A stretch of DNA of 64,000 nt from Palsa-948 sp964481195 (GTDB taxonomy: Bacteria; Bacteroidota; Bacteroidia; Palsa-948), in contig CAYZTB010000001.1 of NCBI GenBank assembly GCA_964481195.1, positions 1 to 64,000 on the forward strand, given 5' to 3'. The position numbers were made by a program, and so were the translations under genes. The notes below the pieces were generated by a model. The model was not told where the DNA came from. It was given only the letters and a program-made list of their open reading frames with translations, and did not search any database. Positions 51,538 through 60,735 of this stretch are shown in pieces (the stretch's first letter is position 1; every line of letters starts with the position of its first letter).

Positions 51538-52722
51538 TCAGAGTCTGTTAAGATTTTTTTTCATTGCTGACTTATACACTATCATTAAATTTTCATAGTT
51601 TACATCATGTGAATATTTTTCCAGAAATGTCTTTCTAGCATTGCTACATAGAATCGGGAATAAGATTTCGTTTTTATTAAAAGCACTAACTACGCTATAT
51701 AAGTCAATAGCATTATTCACTTTAAAATGAACACCATTATAATGATTCTCCACAATGGTATTTAAATTATCTATATCAGAAATTATAACAGGGGTTCCTG
51801 TTGCAAAAGCTTCTAATACAGCTGTAGGTAAGCTTTCATAACATATCGAAGGAACAACTAATGCACGACATTTTTTAAGTCTTTCAACAACAAAAGTATT
51901 GTCTCTATATCCTAGAATTTTGATGTTGCTACTAGTGCTAGCCTTCGCTTCCACATATTTAGTTAATGGCCCCTCTCCTATTATCTCTAATGTTTCTTGC
52001 TTATTACTAAACGCATCAATTAAAACCATTATTCCTTTTTCAACCGATAACCTACCTATAAATAAATAAAAACCTTCCCTTTCCATAGGTGAAGCAAACC
52101 CTCTATCCTCAACACTATTCGATTTTACAACAATCTTTTGGGGTGAAATTCTTAATGAAGAATTGAGAAATTTATTTCTGGCAAATTCAGAAAGTGCTAT
52201 ATAGTAGGTTGCCTTACTGCTCCAAGAACTAAGTATTTTATGCAATCCTGTTACAAACGTAAGCAGAGCAGTTTCTAATCTCGAGTTTCGATGACATGCA
52301 TATCTAATTCCAGCAATTGGGAAAGTTTTCCCAACACATAGCTCACATGGTTTATTATCTCGCATTAAAAGTGCCCCAGAGCAAATCAAACGGTAATTAT
52401 GCAAAGTCACAATTGTTGGAATTTTACATTTATGTGCAGCATATAAAATCGATGGCGATGCTACATAAAACAGGTTATGTATGTGAATGATGTCAGGCTT
52501 AAATTCTTCTATCAAACGAACAATAATCTTAGCGGACTCAACATTATAAATAAAATTATAAGCCAGCTTAATTCTCTCTAAGAATGTATTACTTGATGCA
52601 TTGCTAAAAGAATGTAGCTTAACAGTATGCCCCCTGCTTTCTAGTAACAATTTCTCAGACTCAAACACAGCATCCTCCCCACCCGTGAATTTGTACCTGT
52701 TATGAACTAATAATATCTTCAT
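51538..52722 (-). CDS. Glycosyltransferase family 4
   Basis: The 394-residue GT-B enzyme begins KILLVHNRYKFTGGEDAVFE, a recognisable opening of a GT4 subfamily with GGEDAVF. The C-terminal nucleotide-sugar site reads EAFATGTPVIISDIDNLNTI, and FIGRLSVEKGIMVLIDAF gives the linker motif. It transfers an unknown sugar to the growing glycan at the cytoplasmic face. A Cys-rich patch (CELCVGKTFPIAGIRYACH) is unusual and resembles a metal-binding insert seen in this subfamily. It is 50 bases from the next upstream gene. Confidence 0.88.
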   Translation of the reverse strand: MKILLVHNRYKFTGGEDAVFESEKLLLESRGHTVKLHSFSNASSNTFLERIKLAYNFIYNVESAKIIVRLIEEFKPDIIHIHNLFYVASPSILYAAHKCKIPTIVTLHNYRLICSGALLMRDNKPCELCVGKTFPIAGIRYACHRNSRLETALLTFVTGLHKILSSWSSKATYYIALSEFARNKFLNSSLRISPQKIVVKSNSVEDRGFASPMEREGFYLFIGRLSVEKGIMVLIDAFSNKQETLEIIGEGPLTKYVEAKASTSSNIKILGYRDNTFVVERLKKCRALVVPSICYESLPTAVLEAFATGTPVIISDIDNLNTIVENHYNGVHFKVNNAIDLYSVVSAFNKNEILFPILCSNARKTFLEKYSHDVNYENLMIVYKSAMKKNLNRL

Positions 52723-52772
52723 TACAATCTATTCTAAATAAAGCAATTAAATTCATTAAAAAAAACATCCAG

Positions 52773-53921
52773 CTACCTCCCAGTCTTCATTAATTGAGGA
52801 TTTTGGGAAAGATAAATTAATACAAACAAATAGAAAAAAAACATGAAATCAAAATATATAAAAATATTATCTGTTAGCATTAATACATTAAAATAGATAA
52901 GTAAAGAGAGAGATTTGTTAGAAAATGACGTTTTCAAATATAGCAGTGCAATCCAAAGAAAGAAAATTATGACACCAAATTGAAAATAGTTTTTGAGAAT
53001 ATCAGAATGTAAATTCCAAGGTTGTTTAAATTTCTCAAACAGTATTTGGTCAACACTACCCAAACCTACCCCACCCCAGCTAATATTACCTGTAACATCT
53101 AGCACAGTCTTGTAAAAATTTTGTCGACCCATTAAGAATTGATTGGCTGACAAATTTGTGTATTTTTCAATTTGTATATCCAAACCTCCACTAACAATTA
53201 CAAAAACTATCTGTATAAACAAAAAATTGATTAATAAAGCCAGGAGTGTGATGAGTAATTTATTCTTTTCTGCGCGGAATTTAAAAACACTTGTTGATAA
53301 ATAATATAATACAAACGAAACAGCAAATGCAACAATAGCAATCCTCTTAAATGAAACGACAAACATTATAGCGCAAAGTATAATATGCATTTTTGATTTT
53401 TTTTCAACAATAAAATAGAATAAAAATAAACCGAAAATAAAAGCTAATTGATTCTCAGTAACAATTTCAGATGAAAAAACTGCCTTTTTAAATTTGCTAA
53501 AATCTAAAATAATAACGAATAAGTTTTTAGATACCAGAAAAACGAAAACTACAGCTGCAAAATAAAAAGCAATCCTCACATACCCACCAATATCTTCTTC
53601 CTTAAAAAAAGGGACTAGCATTATTATTGAAATTAATGGGAAAAGAATTAAAGCAGTGTTAGCTAAAAATCTGTTGCTATACTCATCAAAAATTAATACT
53701 TTAATAAATAAATAAAAAATAATCAGTAAATAAAAAATAAAAAATGTCAGTAAATAGGAGGAATAAACAGATTTGATGGGCGCTTTTTTTATAAAAAAAT
53801 ACAAAAAAAGTAATATAAAAGTAAGAATATACTTAAGGTACCGAAGCGGTTCATAGAAATTCTCCAGAAGGATAAAAGTCAGCAGTAAAAAAATGAATAT
53901 TTGTACAACCCCAATTTTCAT
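52773..53921 (-). CDS. O-antigen polymerase-like membrane protein (Wzy candidate)
   Basis: The 382-residue, highly hydrophobic protein has about ten predicted helices and the loop WGGVGLGSVDQILFEK, then WNLHSDILKNYFQFG, which resembles the His-containing periplasmic loop of O-antigen ligase/polymerase proteins. It is AT-rich and poorly conserved, as usual for Wzy. The start overlaps the stop of the upstream glycosyltransferase gene by 4 bp. With the 48571 gene it gives two members of this superfamily in one cluster; this one is the more likely polymerase. Confidence 0.75.
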   Translation of the reverse strand: MKIGVVQIFIFLLLTFILLENFYEPLRYLKYILTFILLFLYFFIKKAPIKSVYSSYLLTFFIFYLLIIFYLFIKVLIFDEYSNRFLANTALILFPLISIIMLVPFFKEEDIGGYVRIAFYFAAVVFVFLVSKNLFVIILDFSKFKKAVFSSEIVTENQLAFIFGLFLFYFIVEKKSKMHIILCAIMFVVSFKRIAIVAFAVSFVLYYLSTSVFKFRAEKNKLLITLLALLINFLFIQIVFVIVSGGLDIQIEKYTNLSANQFLMGRQNFYKTVLDVTGNISWGGVGLGSVDQILFEKFKQPWNLHSDILKNYFQFGVIIFFLWIALLYLKTSFSNKSLSLLIYFNVLMLTDNIFIYFDFMFFFYLFVLIYLSQNPQLMKTGR

Positions 53922-54844
53922 TTCTCAATAATTCGTTTAACAATACTCATAATTATAAAATATATAATCTTTCTAAACCAGGTTAAATTATACGAAATCG
54001 CTTCAGAAGCATTATCAACACTCGTATTAATCACCATCGATAAGGGATGATTAATCTCCAAAATTGCTTCCGTTTTTAATTCTGCAACATTATGGTTCAT
54101 TATCTTTGTATGGCTTGCATCCGAATGAAAACCAATGTTCGACACAAGATTTTTTGATGGTGAAATACAAAGACCGCCACAATTCCACACGGAATATGTC
54201 CATTGGTAGTCCCATGTATCTATTTTATTTCTGTACACTTTCCAAAATCTATATAGCCAACTAAACTGAGCCATGTTTGAACCAAATACTTTTTTAATTC
54301 TGTTTTCTTTTAGAAATAGAGGAAAACCGGCTACATTAACATCGTACTCTTTCCACGCTCTTTTCCATGTCGCCCAACCCCAAATATGCGTATGTCTGCT
54401 AAAATAATACGAATCTTTCGAATCAAAAGTAGGGTTAAGATTTATTCCTCCAATATGCATTACCTTGAAATCATTCCTGTATTTCAGTAGCAATTCTGCA
54501 CAGAAAAAAAAGAAACTTTGGTTAGGCACGCAATCATCCTCTAAGATTATACCTTCATTATTGTTGTCAAAAAACCAAGATATAGCAGAACTAACAGCCA
54601 ATTTACAACCCAAATTTCTCTCTCGGTACAAAGTTTTTACATCACAATCCCAATCAACTAGTGCGGTAATTGCTCTTACCTTTTCACATTTTTCAGCCTC
54701 ACCTATCTTATTCTTACGTGGGCCATCTGCGGCAATGAACAATTGCTTGGGTTTAAGAATTCTAATTTGATTAAACACCTGCATAGTAGAATCAGGTCTA
54801 TTAAAGATCAGCAAAAGTATCGGTGTAGTAAATGGGGTTACCAT
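53918..54844 (-). CDS. GT-A-type glycosyltransferase (HlpA-like)
   Basis: The 308-residue protein starts with PILLLIFNRPDSTMQVFNQI and has EGIILEDDCVPNQSFFFFC with a DDC metal-binding motif typical of GT-A glycosyltransferases, and HIWGWATWKRAWKEYD downstream. In databases such proteins are often named 'hemolytic protein HlpA-like', although the function is glycosyl transfer by fold. It overlaps the next gene downstream by 4 bp and the upstream one by 7 bp. Sugar unknown. Confidence 0.82.
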   Translation of the reverse strand: MVTPFTTPILLLIFNRPDSTMQVFNQIRILKPKQLFIAADGPRKNKIGEAEKCEKVRAITALVDWDCDVKTLYRERNLGCKLAVSSAISWFFDNNNEGIILEDDCVPNQSFFFFCAELLLKYRNDFKVMHIGGINLNPTFDSKDSYYFSRHTHIWGWATWKRAWKEYDVNVAGFPLFLKENRIKKVFGSNMAQFSWLYRFWKVYRNKIDTWDYQWTYSVWNCGGLCISPSKNLVSNIGFHSDASHTKIMNHNVAELKTEAILEINHPLSMVINTSVDNASEAISYNLTWFRKIIYFIIMSIVKRIIEK

Positions 54845-56313
54845 TTTAAAAAATTCTTAGTCTTGGTAACGAAATTATTCAAACCTCTCTTATTTCGTAT
54901 CAATCCAATTTTTGCAAATTTCTCTAATATCTGCAATGGCTTACTAGCCTCAATAATAACACCATCACATTCCATCTTAAATAAATCTACTTGTTTAAAT
55001 TTTTTATAATACTCTCCTTTCATTAATTCCCAGTATGCATACTTGATTGCATTAATTTGATCTTTAGGCAACAAACTATCATTTCTCAAGAGGCCTACAA
55101 CCTCTTTGTGATTGGCTGGTTGGTAACAAGCATCAATATTCATATAGAAACTCTGACCACACAGAATGGACACCCTATTCCAATATGTTGCTTCTACTCC
55201 AACTGTAGACCCGAAAGTAACAACTTTATATGCATTATCAATGAGAGCATAAGAATCACATTGATCTTCCGGCCTAATTAAATACAAATTTTTGTATTTA
55301 AGCGCCATCGCTTCCAGTTCTTTCATTTGAGAATTGCGAAGAAACTTCATATTGGGATGCACTCTTAAATAAAAAACATATTCATTATTAGCACTAAACG
55401 CTTCAACAATTCTAGCAATCCCAATATTATCATCATCGTAAATAGTGTTCTTCCAATCCTCCATTCCCTCGTATTCCTCCATCGTAGAATTAAAGACCAT
55501 TATATTTTTTTTGTTCAAATCAAAGCCTATTGGAAGGAGTCCTAATTTCTGTGATGTAGTGAAAGAGACCCAAGATTGAACTACTTTATTCCTACGGTCC
55601 GAAAAAAACTTGCTACCCAAGTTCTTTCTATCCGATTCATCGGCTTTATTCCAAAGGTCATTCAACTCCTCTAAACAATATTGTTTATCATGAGGAATAG
55701 TATTTTTTCTACTAATAAATTTATTATTCACTCCGGCTCGCTCATGAGTATAAAAAACAATTCCCCTACTGATGCACAAAGCTTTTAGGGGGTAATAAAT
55801 AGAAAATCTTCCATTGAAAAAATAAATCTCGTCAGGTTTTATTTTATTCAAAACTAACTGCAAGGCAAGATACAGTTCAATGCACATTTTAAGTTCAACA
55901 TTGACTTCTTTCCTATATTTAATTGTATCAAATTTGTGATCATACAATCGTCCTACCAAGGTACTCACTACCGGAATGCCCAAGCTTGCACCATTAAACT
56001 TGAATGCTTTTAAATCGTCAACACTGTCAAAACTAGCTGGTGGTTGTTTATAATCAAAAGCAGTATCTGGTATTGTCACAATTGTAAAATCATTCATCTG
56101 CGCTGCATTCAAAGCATTTTTATACTTTGAATTACACGACAAACAAATCAACTTATTATGTTTGGGATTAACCAAACAAGATTTAAGCTGACCAGTACAT
56201 CTTAATAGCACAACTTCTTTCCCTGCACTTTTCAAGCGACAGGCCAATTCCAAATCTGTCTCCAAATGAGGCGATTGAGGATTTGCAGAATAAATTAAAG
56301 CACGATTACCCAT
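54838..56313 (-). CDS. Capsule/surface-polysaccharide biosynthesis protein, GT-B-like
   Basis: The 491-residue protein begins MGNRALIYSANPQSPHLETD and has a Cys-rich stretch CTGQLKSC ... LICLSCNSKYKN (possible zinc knuckle, residues 39-62). The C-terminal half has RVHPNMKFL, NLYLIRPEDQCDSYALID, and FGSTVGVEATYWNR, as in capsule polysaccharide transferases of the GT-B (CDP-glycerol/polysialyltransferase-like) type. Its donor is unknown. It overlaps the HlpA-like gene by 7 bp and follows a methyltransferase gene by 11 bases. The family assignment is by pattern only. Confidence 0.65.
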   Translation of the reverse strand: MGNRALIYSANPQSPHLETDLELACRLKSAGKEVVLLRCTGQLKSCLVNPKHNKLICLSCNSKYKNALNAAQMNDFTIVTIPDTAFDYKQPPASFDSVDDLKAFKFNGASLGIPVVSTLVGRLYDHKFDTIKYRKEVNVELKMCIELYLALQLVLNKIKPDEIYFFNGRFSIYYPLKALCISRGIVFYTHERAGVNNKFISRKNTIPHDKQYCLEELNDLWNKADESDRKNLGSKFFSDRRNKVVQSWVSFTTSQKLGLLPIGFDLNKKNIMVFNSTMEEYEGMEDWKNTIYDDDNIGIARIVEAFSANNEYVFYLRVHPNMKFLRNSQMKELEAMALKYKNLYLIRPEDQCDSYALIDNAYKVVTFGSTVGVEATYWNRVSILCGQSFYMNIDACYQPANHKEVVGLLRNDSLLPKDQINAIKYAYWELMKGEYYKKFKQVDLFKMECDGVIIEASKPLQILEKFAKIGLIRNKRGLNNFVTKTKNFLKW

Positions 56314-56324
56314 TTTTCCTTACT

Positions 56325-57077
56325 CTAACTTGTTTTACTTGCAACTAAAATAATATATGGCGATAGAAGCTTACTTTCAAACGGAATGAGAGTTACTAGT
56401 GACTTACCTAAAAACCAAATACATTTCACAAAAAATCTTACCATCAAGGGTTTTTTCTTTACATCCTCCAACCAAACTGTAAACTTTCCGTAATATTCTA
56501 TCTTAACATCAACTAATTTCAAATCATGGCATATTTTTTTTAACAAAAGTAAATCCATAGATCGTATGTTATGCTTCTCAAAATTATACATGTCAAATTT
56601 ACGTTGAATCCAGCCATTTAATCCCGTAAAATTCGGCAAAGAAATAAACAGTACTCCTCTATCATTAAGAAGTTGAATGTGCCGATTGATAATATCTTTG
56701 GTATCATCAAAATGCTCAATCAACCCACATGAGAGGACTAAGTCGTATTTCTTTTCACTGTAATAATTAAAAAGGTCAGCCTCAATAATTTCAATGGCAT
56801 CTTGAGTCAATTCGTTTTTCTTCAAAACTTTACTTAAAATACTCCTGTCCACAAAAAAGTCAAATAATGAGCTACTAACATTAAAATATTTTTTAAGAAA
56901 AATAGCGTAATAGCCCGGAAACCCTCCTAATTCAATTGCTGTCTTAATACTGTGCGACTTAATAATAGTAGCCAGCGGCTTATGAAAGGTATAATTTTTG
57001 TCAACTGATACCAAAAGATCAGTTTTTGCTCTCCAATACGCAATCCAAAACTCTCTATCTGTATAATGAGTAGGCAT
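56325..57077 (-). CDS. Class I SAM-dependent methyltransferase
   Basis: The 250-residue protein has the SAM-binding Rossmann fold: AIELGGFPGYYAIFL (motif I), IEADLFNYY, and YDLVLSCGLIEHFDD (motif IV region), followed by LNDRGVLFISLPNFTGLNG. It probably methylates a sugar or glycan intermediate, judged only by its place in the cluster. A hydrophobic C-terminal segment (FFVKCIWFLGKSLVTLIPF) may associate with the membrane. It is separated from the Wzx gene by 46 bases. Confidence 0.82.
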   Translation of the reverse strand: MPTHYTDREFWIAYWRAKTDLLVSVDKNYTFHKPLATIIKSHSIKTAIELGGFPGYYAIFLKKYFNVSSSLFDFFVDRSILSKVLKKNELTQDAIEIIEADLFNYYSEKKYDLVLSCGLIEHFDDTKDIINRHIQLLNDRGVLFISLPNFTGLNGWIQRKFDMYNFEKHNIRSMDLLLLKKICHDLKLVDVKIEYYGKFTVWLEDVKKKPLMVRFFVKCIWFLGKSLVTLIPFESKLLSPYIILVASKTS

Positions 57078-57123
57078 GGTTAATCCTTAATTAATAATAT
57101 TCGAAATAAATAACTTTATGATA

Positions 57124-58668
57124 CTAATAAGCATACTCTTTAATTTTTTTTAATGCCAAATCTATATTACTCCTTGACAAACCAGCAAATGAAGGAAATA
57201 TAAATATCAGTGAGCCGGTCAGCAAAGAATAAATAAAACCAGAAAATACAAATGAGAATATACTAAAATCAGAAGAAAAAGAAAAATACTCCAAAATCCA
57301 CTTTATTGCAAAAGCAATTAGCAGCAAGGTAAGTGGAGCAAAAACCATATGCACAAAATACTTAAATAATTTAATCTTTAGATACTTAGAAATATGCAGA
57401 AGGATAATTATCACACTAACCGATTCCAGCGTTAATACTTTAATCGCCAAACCGCTAGCTCCTAGGTTGAAAAAACTACTCGATATCAACAAAAAAGATA
57501 ACAGCATTCCTATTGGCGAGAGTACCAATGCAATGTTCCTGATGATTGTAGTGCCGCTCTTTGCGTATATCACGGAGCTATTCAAATTTGAATACGTTGA
57601 AACTAATGGATAAAAAAGCATAATTTTTAAAGTGACGAGTGATTCATAGTATTGCTCGCCACCAAATAAAAATATCAATCCCTGTGCGTTAATAAATAAA
57701 AACGAACAGAAAAAAGCGCTAACAACATAAATAACAGGCACATACTTCCTGTACAAACTGGCTGCTGACTCTAAATTATTACTTGCAAATGCAATTGAAA
57801 GCTCTCTGGTAAAAAGAGGTACCATTGCAACAACAAAAAGAATTGTCATTGTAGAGATAGAAAATGAAAAACCATACAAACCTTGCTGATAGCTACCACC
57901 AAAATGCTGCAAGATGTTCCGATCAAATATTTCTACAACTAATTGAGCAATGAGAAATATTAAGAGCGGAGCACTGAATGAAACAAATTCTTTTGTATAA
58001 CTCTTTACTGCGCTCAATTCAATTGGAGCTATAAATGGAATCTGATACTTTTTACTTTTAAAAAAATTATACATTAGAAACCCAAGAAATAAAAAAATGA
58101 ATATTTGATGGAGATAGAAAAATGAAATGTTTATTAAGTCAAAATAAAATAACAATACAAGAAGAATTACGCTTAAGCCCTGGTTAACCATCTTAATCCT
58201 TTCTATTGCGACCGTAGCTCCATAAGCATCAGATATTTTTATAAAAACATCTACAATCCATTTTGCAATAATTAAAACGAAGGAAAACCAGATGATTTTC
58301 TCATCTACATTTTCCAAAATAAAATGACGGCTAGATGGAATGGATAAAATAGAAACGATGATAAAAAGGATAAAGAAAATAAGCAGAGTATATATGCCAT
58401 AAAACGTAATGATTTTAGATTCGGATTGCCTTTGAGAAAGTTTCACATAAAAACAAGTCGAAGCTCTCATATCCAAAAAAGAAAGGATTTGAGAAATAAC
58501 ATTATTTACAAAACTAAAATCTCCGTACGCGTTCACTCCTAACGCTCGAGGAACTATAGCTGAAGTAAAAAGACCAGAAAGAATGGTTACAATGTTAGAT
58601 GTTACCTTATAAAAATATCTTTTTTTTAAGGTGTTTTTGTCTAAGAAATTATCGTTTGTTGACTGCAC
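57124..58668 (-). CDS. Oligosaccharide flippase (Wzx-type)
   Basis: The 514-residue protein has 12-14 hydrophobic segments in a MATE-like arrangement. VTILSGLFTSAIVPRALGVNAYGDFSF (split) at the start is a common Wzx opening, and LFIFLIAQLVVEIFDRNIL falls in the middle. It should move undecaprenyl-linked glycan units from the cytoplasmic to the periplasmic face, matching the Wzy candidate at 52773. The gene is 24 bases after a dioxygenase-like gene. Confidence 0.85.
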   Translation of the reverse strand: MQSTNDNFLDKNTLKKRYFYKVTSNIVTILSGLFTSAIVPRALGVNAYGDFSFVNNVISQILSFLDMRASTCFYVKLSQRQSESKIITFYGIYTLLIFFILFIIVSILSIPSSRHFILENVDEKIIWFSFVLIIAKWIVDVFIKISDAYGATVAIERIKMVNQGLSVILLVLLFYFDLINISFFYLHQIFIFLFLGFLMYNFFKSKKYQIPFIAPIELSAVKSYTKEFVSFSAPLLIFLIAQLVVEIFDRNILQHFGGSYQQGLYGFSFSISTMTILFVVAMVPLFTRELSIAFASNNLESAASLYRKYVPVIYVVSAFFCSFLFINAQGLIFLFGGEQYYESLVTLKIMLFYPLVSTYSNLNSSVIYAKSGTTIIRNIALVLSPIGMLLSFLLISSSFFNLGASGLAIKVLTLESVSVIIILLHISKYLKIKLFKYFVHMVFAPLTLLLIAFAIKWILEYFSFSSDFSIFSFVFSGFIYSLLTGSLIFIFPSFAGLSRSNIDLALKKIKEYAY

Positions 58669-58692
58669 AATATATATCTATAAAATAAACGC

Positions 58693-59679
58693 TTAATATC
58701 TGAATCGTTGAAAGGTGTGAGGAAAGGCTTTAATAAACTCAATGAAGGAACTATCTATCTGATCTTTAAGATTGGCAACACTATAAGGAGCGCCAAAAAG
58801 AGAATTAGTAAACTCAAACTGAAGTATTAATCTTTCTCCACGTTCTAACAATTTTCCTTTATGAAGGCCTCTTGTATCTACAGCTATTATGGACCCAATG
58901 CCCCCAGTAATTTCAACCTTATCCTTATTCAAAAAAAAGCTATTAATTTCATTATCTAAAATCCTTCCATCCTTCCATAGTGGATCAGGCAAGCATTTAT
59001 GAGTTCCCTTAATATAACAATGCGGTCCTGTTTCCGTTGAAACGTCTGTTAAATAAAAGAAAAATTTAATAAACTTAAATCTGTCCATATCAAAATGATA
59101 CAATTGAGCAGCTTCCGAACTAGCTTCTTTTGCAAAAGGAGCACTCCACCACATTGCTGTGAGGTCTTGAATTGGCTTTGAACCTAAATACTCCTGAGCA
59201 ATCGCAATTAAGCTACAATCCGTCATTAATGATCTTACAAATTTATTAGTCAAAAGTGAGGATTCATCAAATTGATAGCGAGGAGAAAGTAAATTATTCC
59301 TATCGTACTTAGAACTCACTTTTCCACTAAGCGCTCTGGGAACTAGGGTTGCTTCAGATGAAAAAGCAAATTCTCGTAAAGATGATATTGCATCGTTACT
59401 TAACTTGTTTTTAAAAATATAAAATCCATCTCTATCTATCTCGTTAGCAATTTTCTTAACATCATGATAGCTAAGATTTCCTAGAACACCAGCAATCGCA
59501 GGAAACTCATACTTTCCAATATTTACATTAAGTAAATTGGTGTAACTGTCATTGAGCTTACCTTTAGTTAATACAAAAAGCTTTCTAAAACTATAATAGG
59601 AGTAACTAAAGGTTTTCTTAGTGAACTTAAAGATTTGAAAGCCTAGCCAAAAAATAATAAAATGAATTGCTTTTCTCAA
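58693..59679 (-). CDS. Phytanoyl-CoA dioxygenase family protein
   Basis: The 328-residue cupin-like oxygenase shows Fe(II) ligands in YHFDMDRFKFIKFFFYLTD (HxD) and in AVDTRGLHKGKLLERGER (distal His and the 2-oxoglutarate Arg). TGPHCYIKGTHK connects them. The N-terminal hydrophobic segment (about 6-20) may be a membrane anchor. Members oxidise diverse small molecules; in a polysaccharide cluster the substrate is probably a sugar nucleotide or glycan, but that is inference. It follows the acyltransferase gene by 6 bases. Confidence 0.83.
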   Translation of the reverse strand: MRKAIHFIIFWLGFQIFKFTKKTFSYSYYSFRKLFVLTKGKLNDSYTNLLNVNIGKYEFPAIAGVLGNLSYHDVKKIANEIDRDGFYIFKNKLSNDAISSLREFAFSSEATLVPRALSGKVSSKYDRNNLLSPRYQFDESSLLTNKFVRSLMTDCSLIAIAQEYLGSKPIQDLTAMWWSAPFAKEASSEAAQLYHFDMDRFKFIKFFFYLTDVSTETGPHCYIKGTHKCLPDPLWKDGRILDNEINSFFLNKDKVEITGGIGSIIAVDTRGLHKGKLLERGERLILQFEFTNSLFGAPYSVANLKDQIDSSFIEFIKAFPHTFQRFRY

Positions 59680-59685
59680 AGTATC

Positions 59686-60735
59686 TTATGTGAGTTTAAC
59701 TTGTGATATACCAAAACAATATTTATGCTGATTACTTTTTATTACACTACTAGCTATCCTAATAACACTATACTGAACAAGATCCGCCCCAACACGTTCT
59801 GGTAAGATATTTTCAATTGTGAGAATACCCTCAATCATATTAAATGATAAGTCAAATTTTTCGCTTGCAATATCTACCTTCCAATAATGACTTTCATTAA
59901 AATAAAGAGTCATTTGAATTATGTTTGGGAAGCACAGATTCTTTCCAGAGATATGCAAACATTTCATAGCATCTAATTTAGCAAGGGTAACAATAGATTC
60001 TGCATCTGAGTAAATAATATTAGCGTTTCTAGATATTTTTAACTCTGACCGATTGTGACCAAAACCTCTATAAAAATAAGGGAGATCAGAGTCTGTTAAG
60101 CAATTAATTTCAAGAGGAGGAGAAAAATTAACACGCTTTTTTATCTCCTTATTAGGACTGCCAATTTGCACACTGTATGGAGGTATATCTTTTGTAACTA
60201 TTGTATAAGCGCCAACTATCGCTCCTCTACCTATGTGTATACCTTGTTTTACAAATGCTCCATATCCAATCCAACAGTCTTCTTCAAAATGAATTTTTCT
60301 TGAGTGATTTTTTTGCCTCTCCTCATCCAGCAATACAAAAGAGTCTTGATCTTTAATAAGCCATGTAGGATTGACAGAGGCATAGTGATTGCCAGAGGAA
60401 GCGAAAATATTTGCAGAAAAGAGACAATATTTTTCAATCAATACATCACCAAGTATCTTACAATTATCATTAATACTACTTTGTTCTTTAATTACCATCA
60501 CATTTCCATCCCAAACCTGCAATTCAGTAAAACTTCCTATGCTAACATTATTACCTAAATTAATAGCTGCAGTTGAACTATCTTTCAAAGTAAAAGTCGG
60601 TGCTAATACTCTTGAATATTGACCAAGACGGGCAGTGTTAGCAAGAAAAATGCTTCTATAGCCCCTTATTTTTACTCCTTTAAGTATATTTCTAATAATT
60701 TGAAGCAGAGACATTTTTACAAAATTAACTTTCAT
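59686..60735 (-). CDS. Left-handed beta-helix acyltransferase with extra C-terminal domain
   Basis: The 349-residue protein has hexapeptide-repeat turns (about 50-205: NLGNNVSIGSFTELQV, VLIEKYCLFSANIF, GYGAFVKQGIHIGRGAIVGAYTIVTKDIPPYSVQIGSPNKEI, quoted in part). This is the mark of an O- or N-acetyltransferase. The C-terminal about 140 residues (from KRVNFSPPLEINCL on) do not look like the helix and have no known match for me. It overlaps the upstream methyltransferase gene by 11 bp. It may acetylate the glycan; substrate not known. Confidence 0.82.
   Translation of the reverse strand: MKVNFVKMSLLQIIRNILKGVKIRGYRSIFLANTARLGQYSRVLAPTFTLKDSSTAAINLGNNVSIGSFTELQVWDGNVMVIKEQSSINDNCKILGDVLIEKYCLFSANIFASSGNHYASVNPTWLIKDQDSFVLLDEERQKNHSRKIHFEEDCWIGYGAFVKQGIHIGRGAIVGAYTIVTKDIPPYSVQIGSPNKEIKKRVNFSPPLEINCLTDSDLPYFYRGFGHNRSELKISRNANIIYSDAESIVTLAKLDAMKCLHISGKNLCFPNIIQMTLYFNESHYWKVDIASEKFDLSFNMIEGILTIENILPERVGADLVQYSVIRIASSVIKSNQHKYCFGISQVKLT

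Noticed and set aside
54465..55009. Short plus-strand frames inside the polysaccharide cluster
   Set aside because: They lie antisense to strong glycosyltransferase genes and show no family features.
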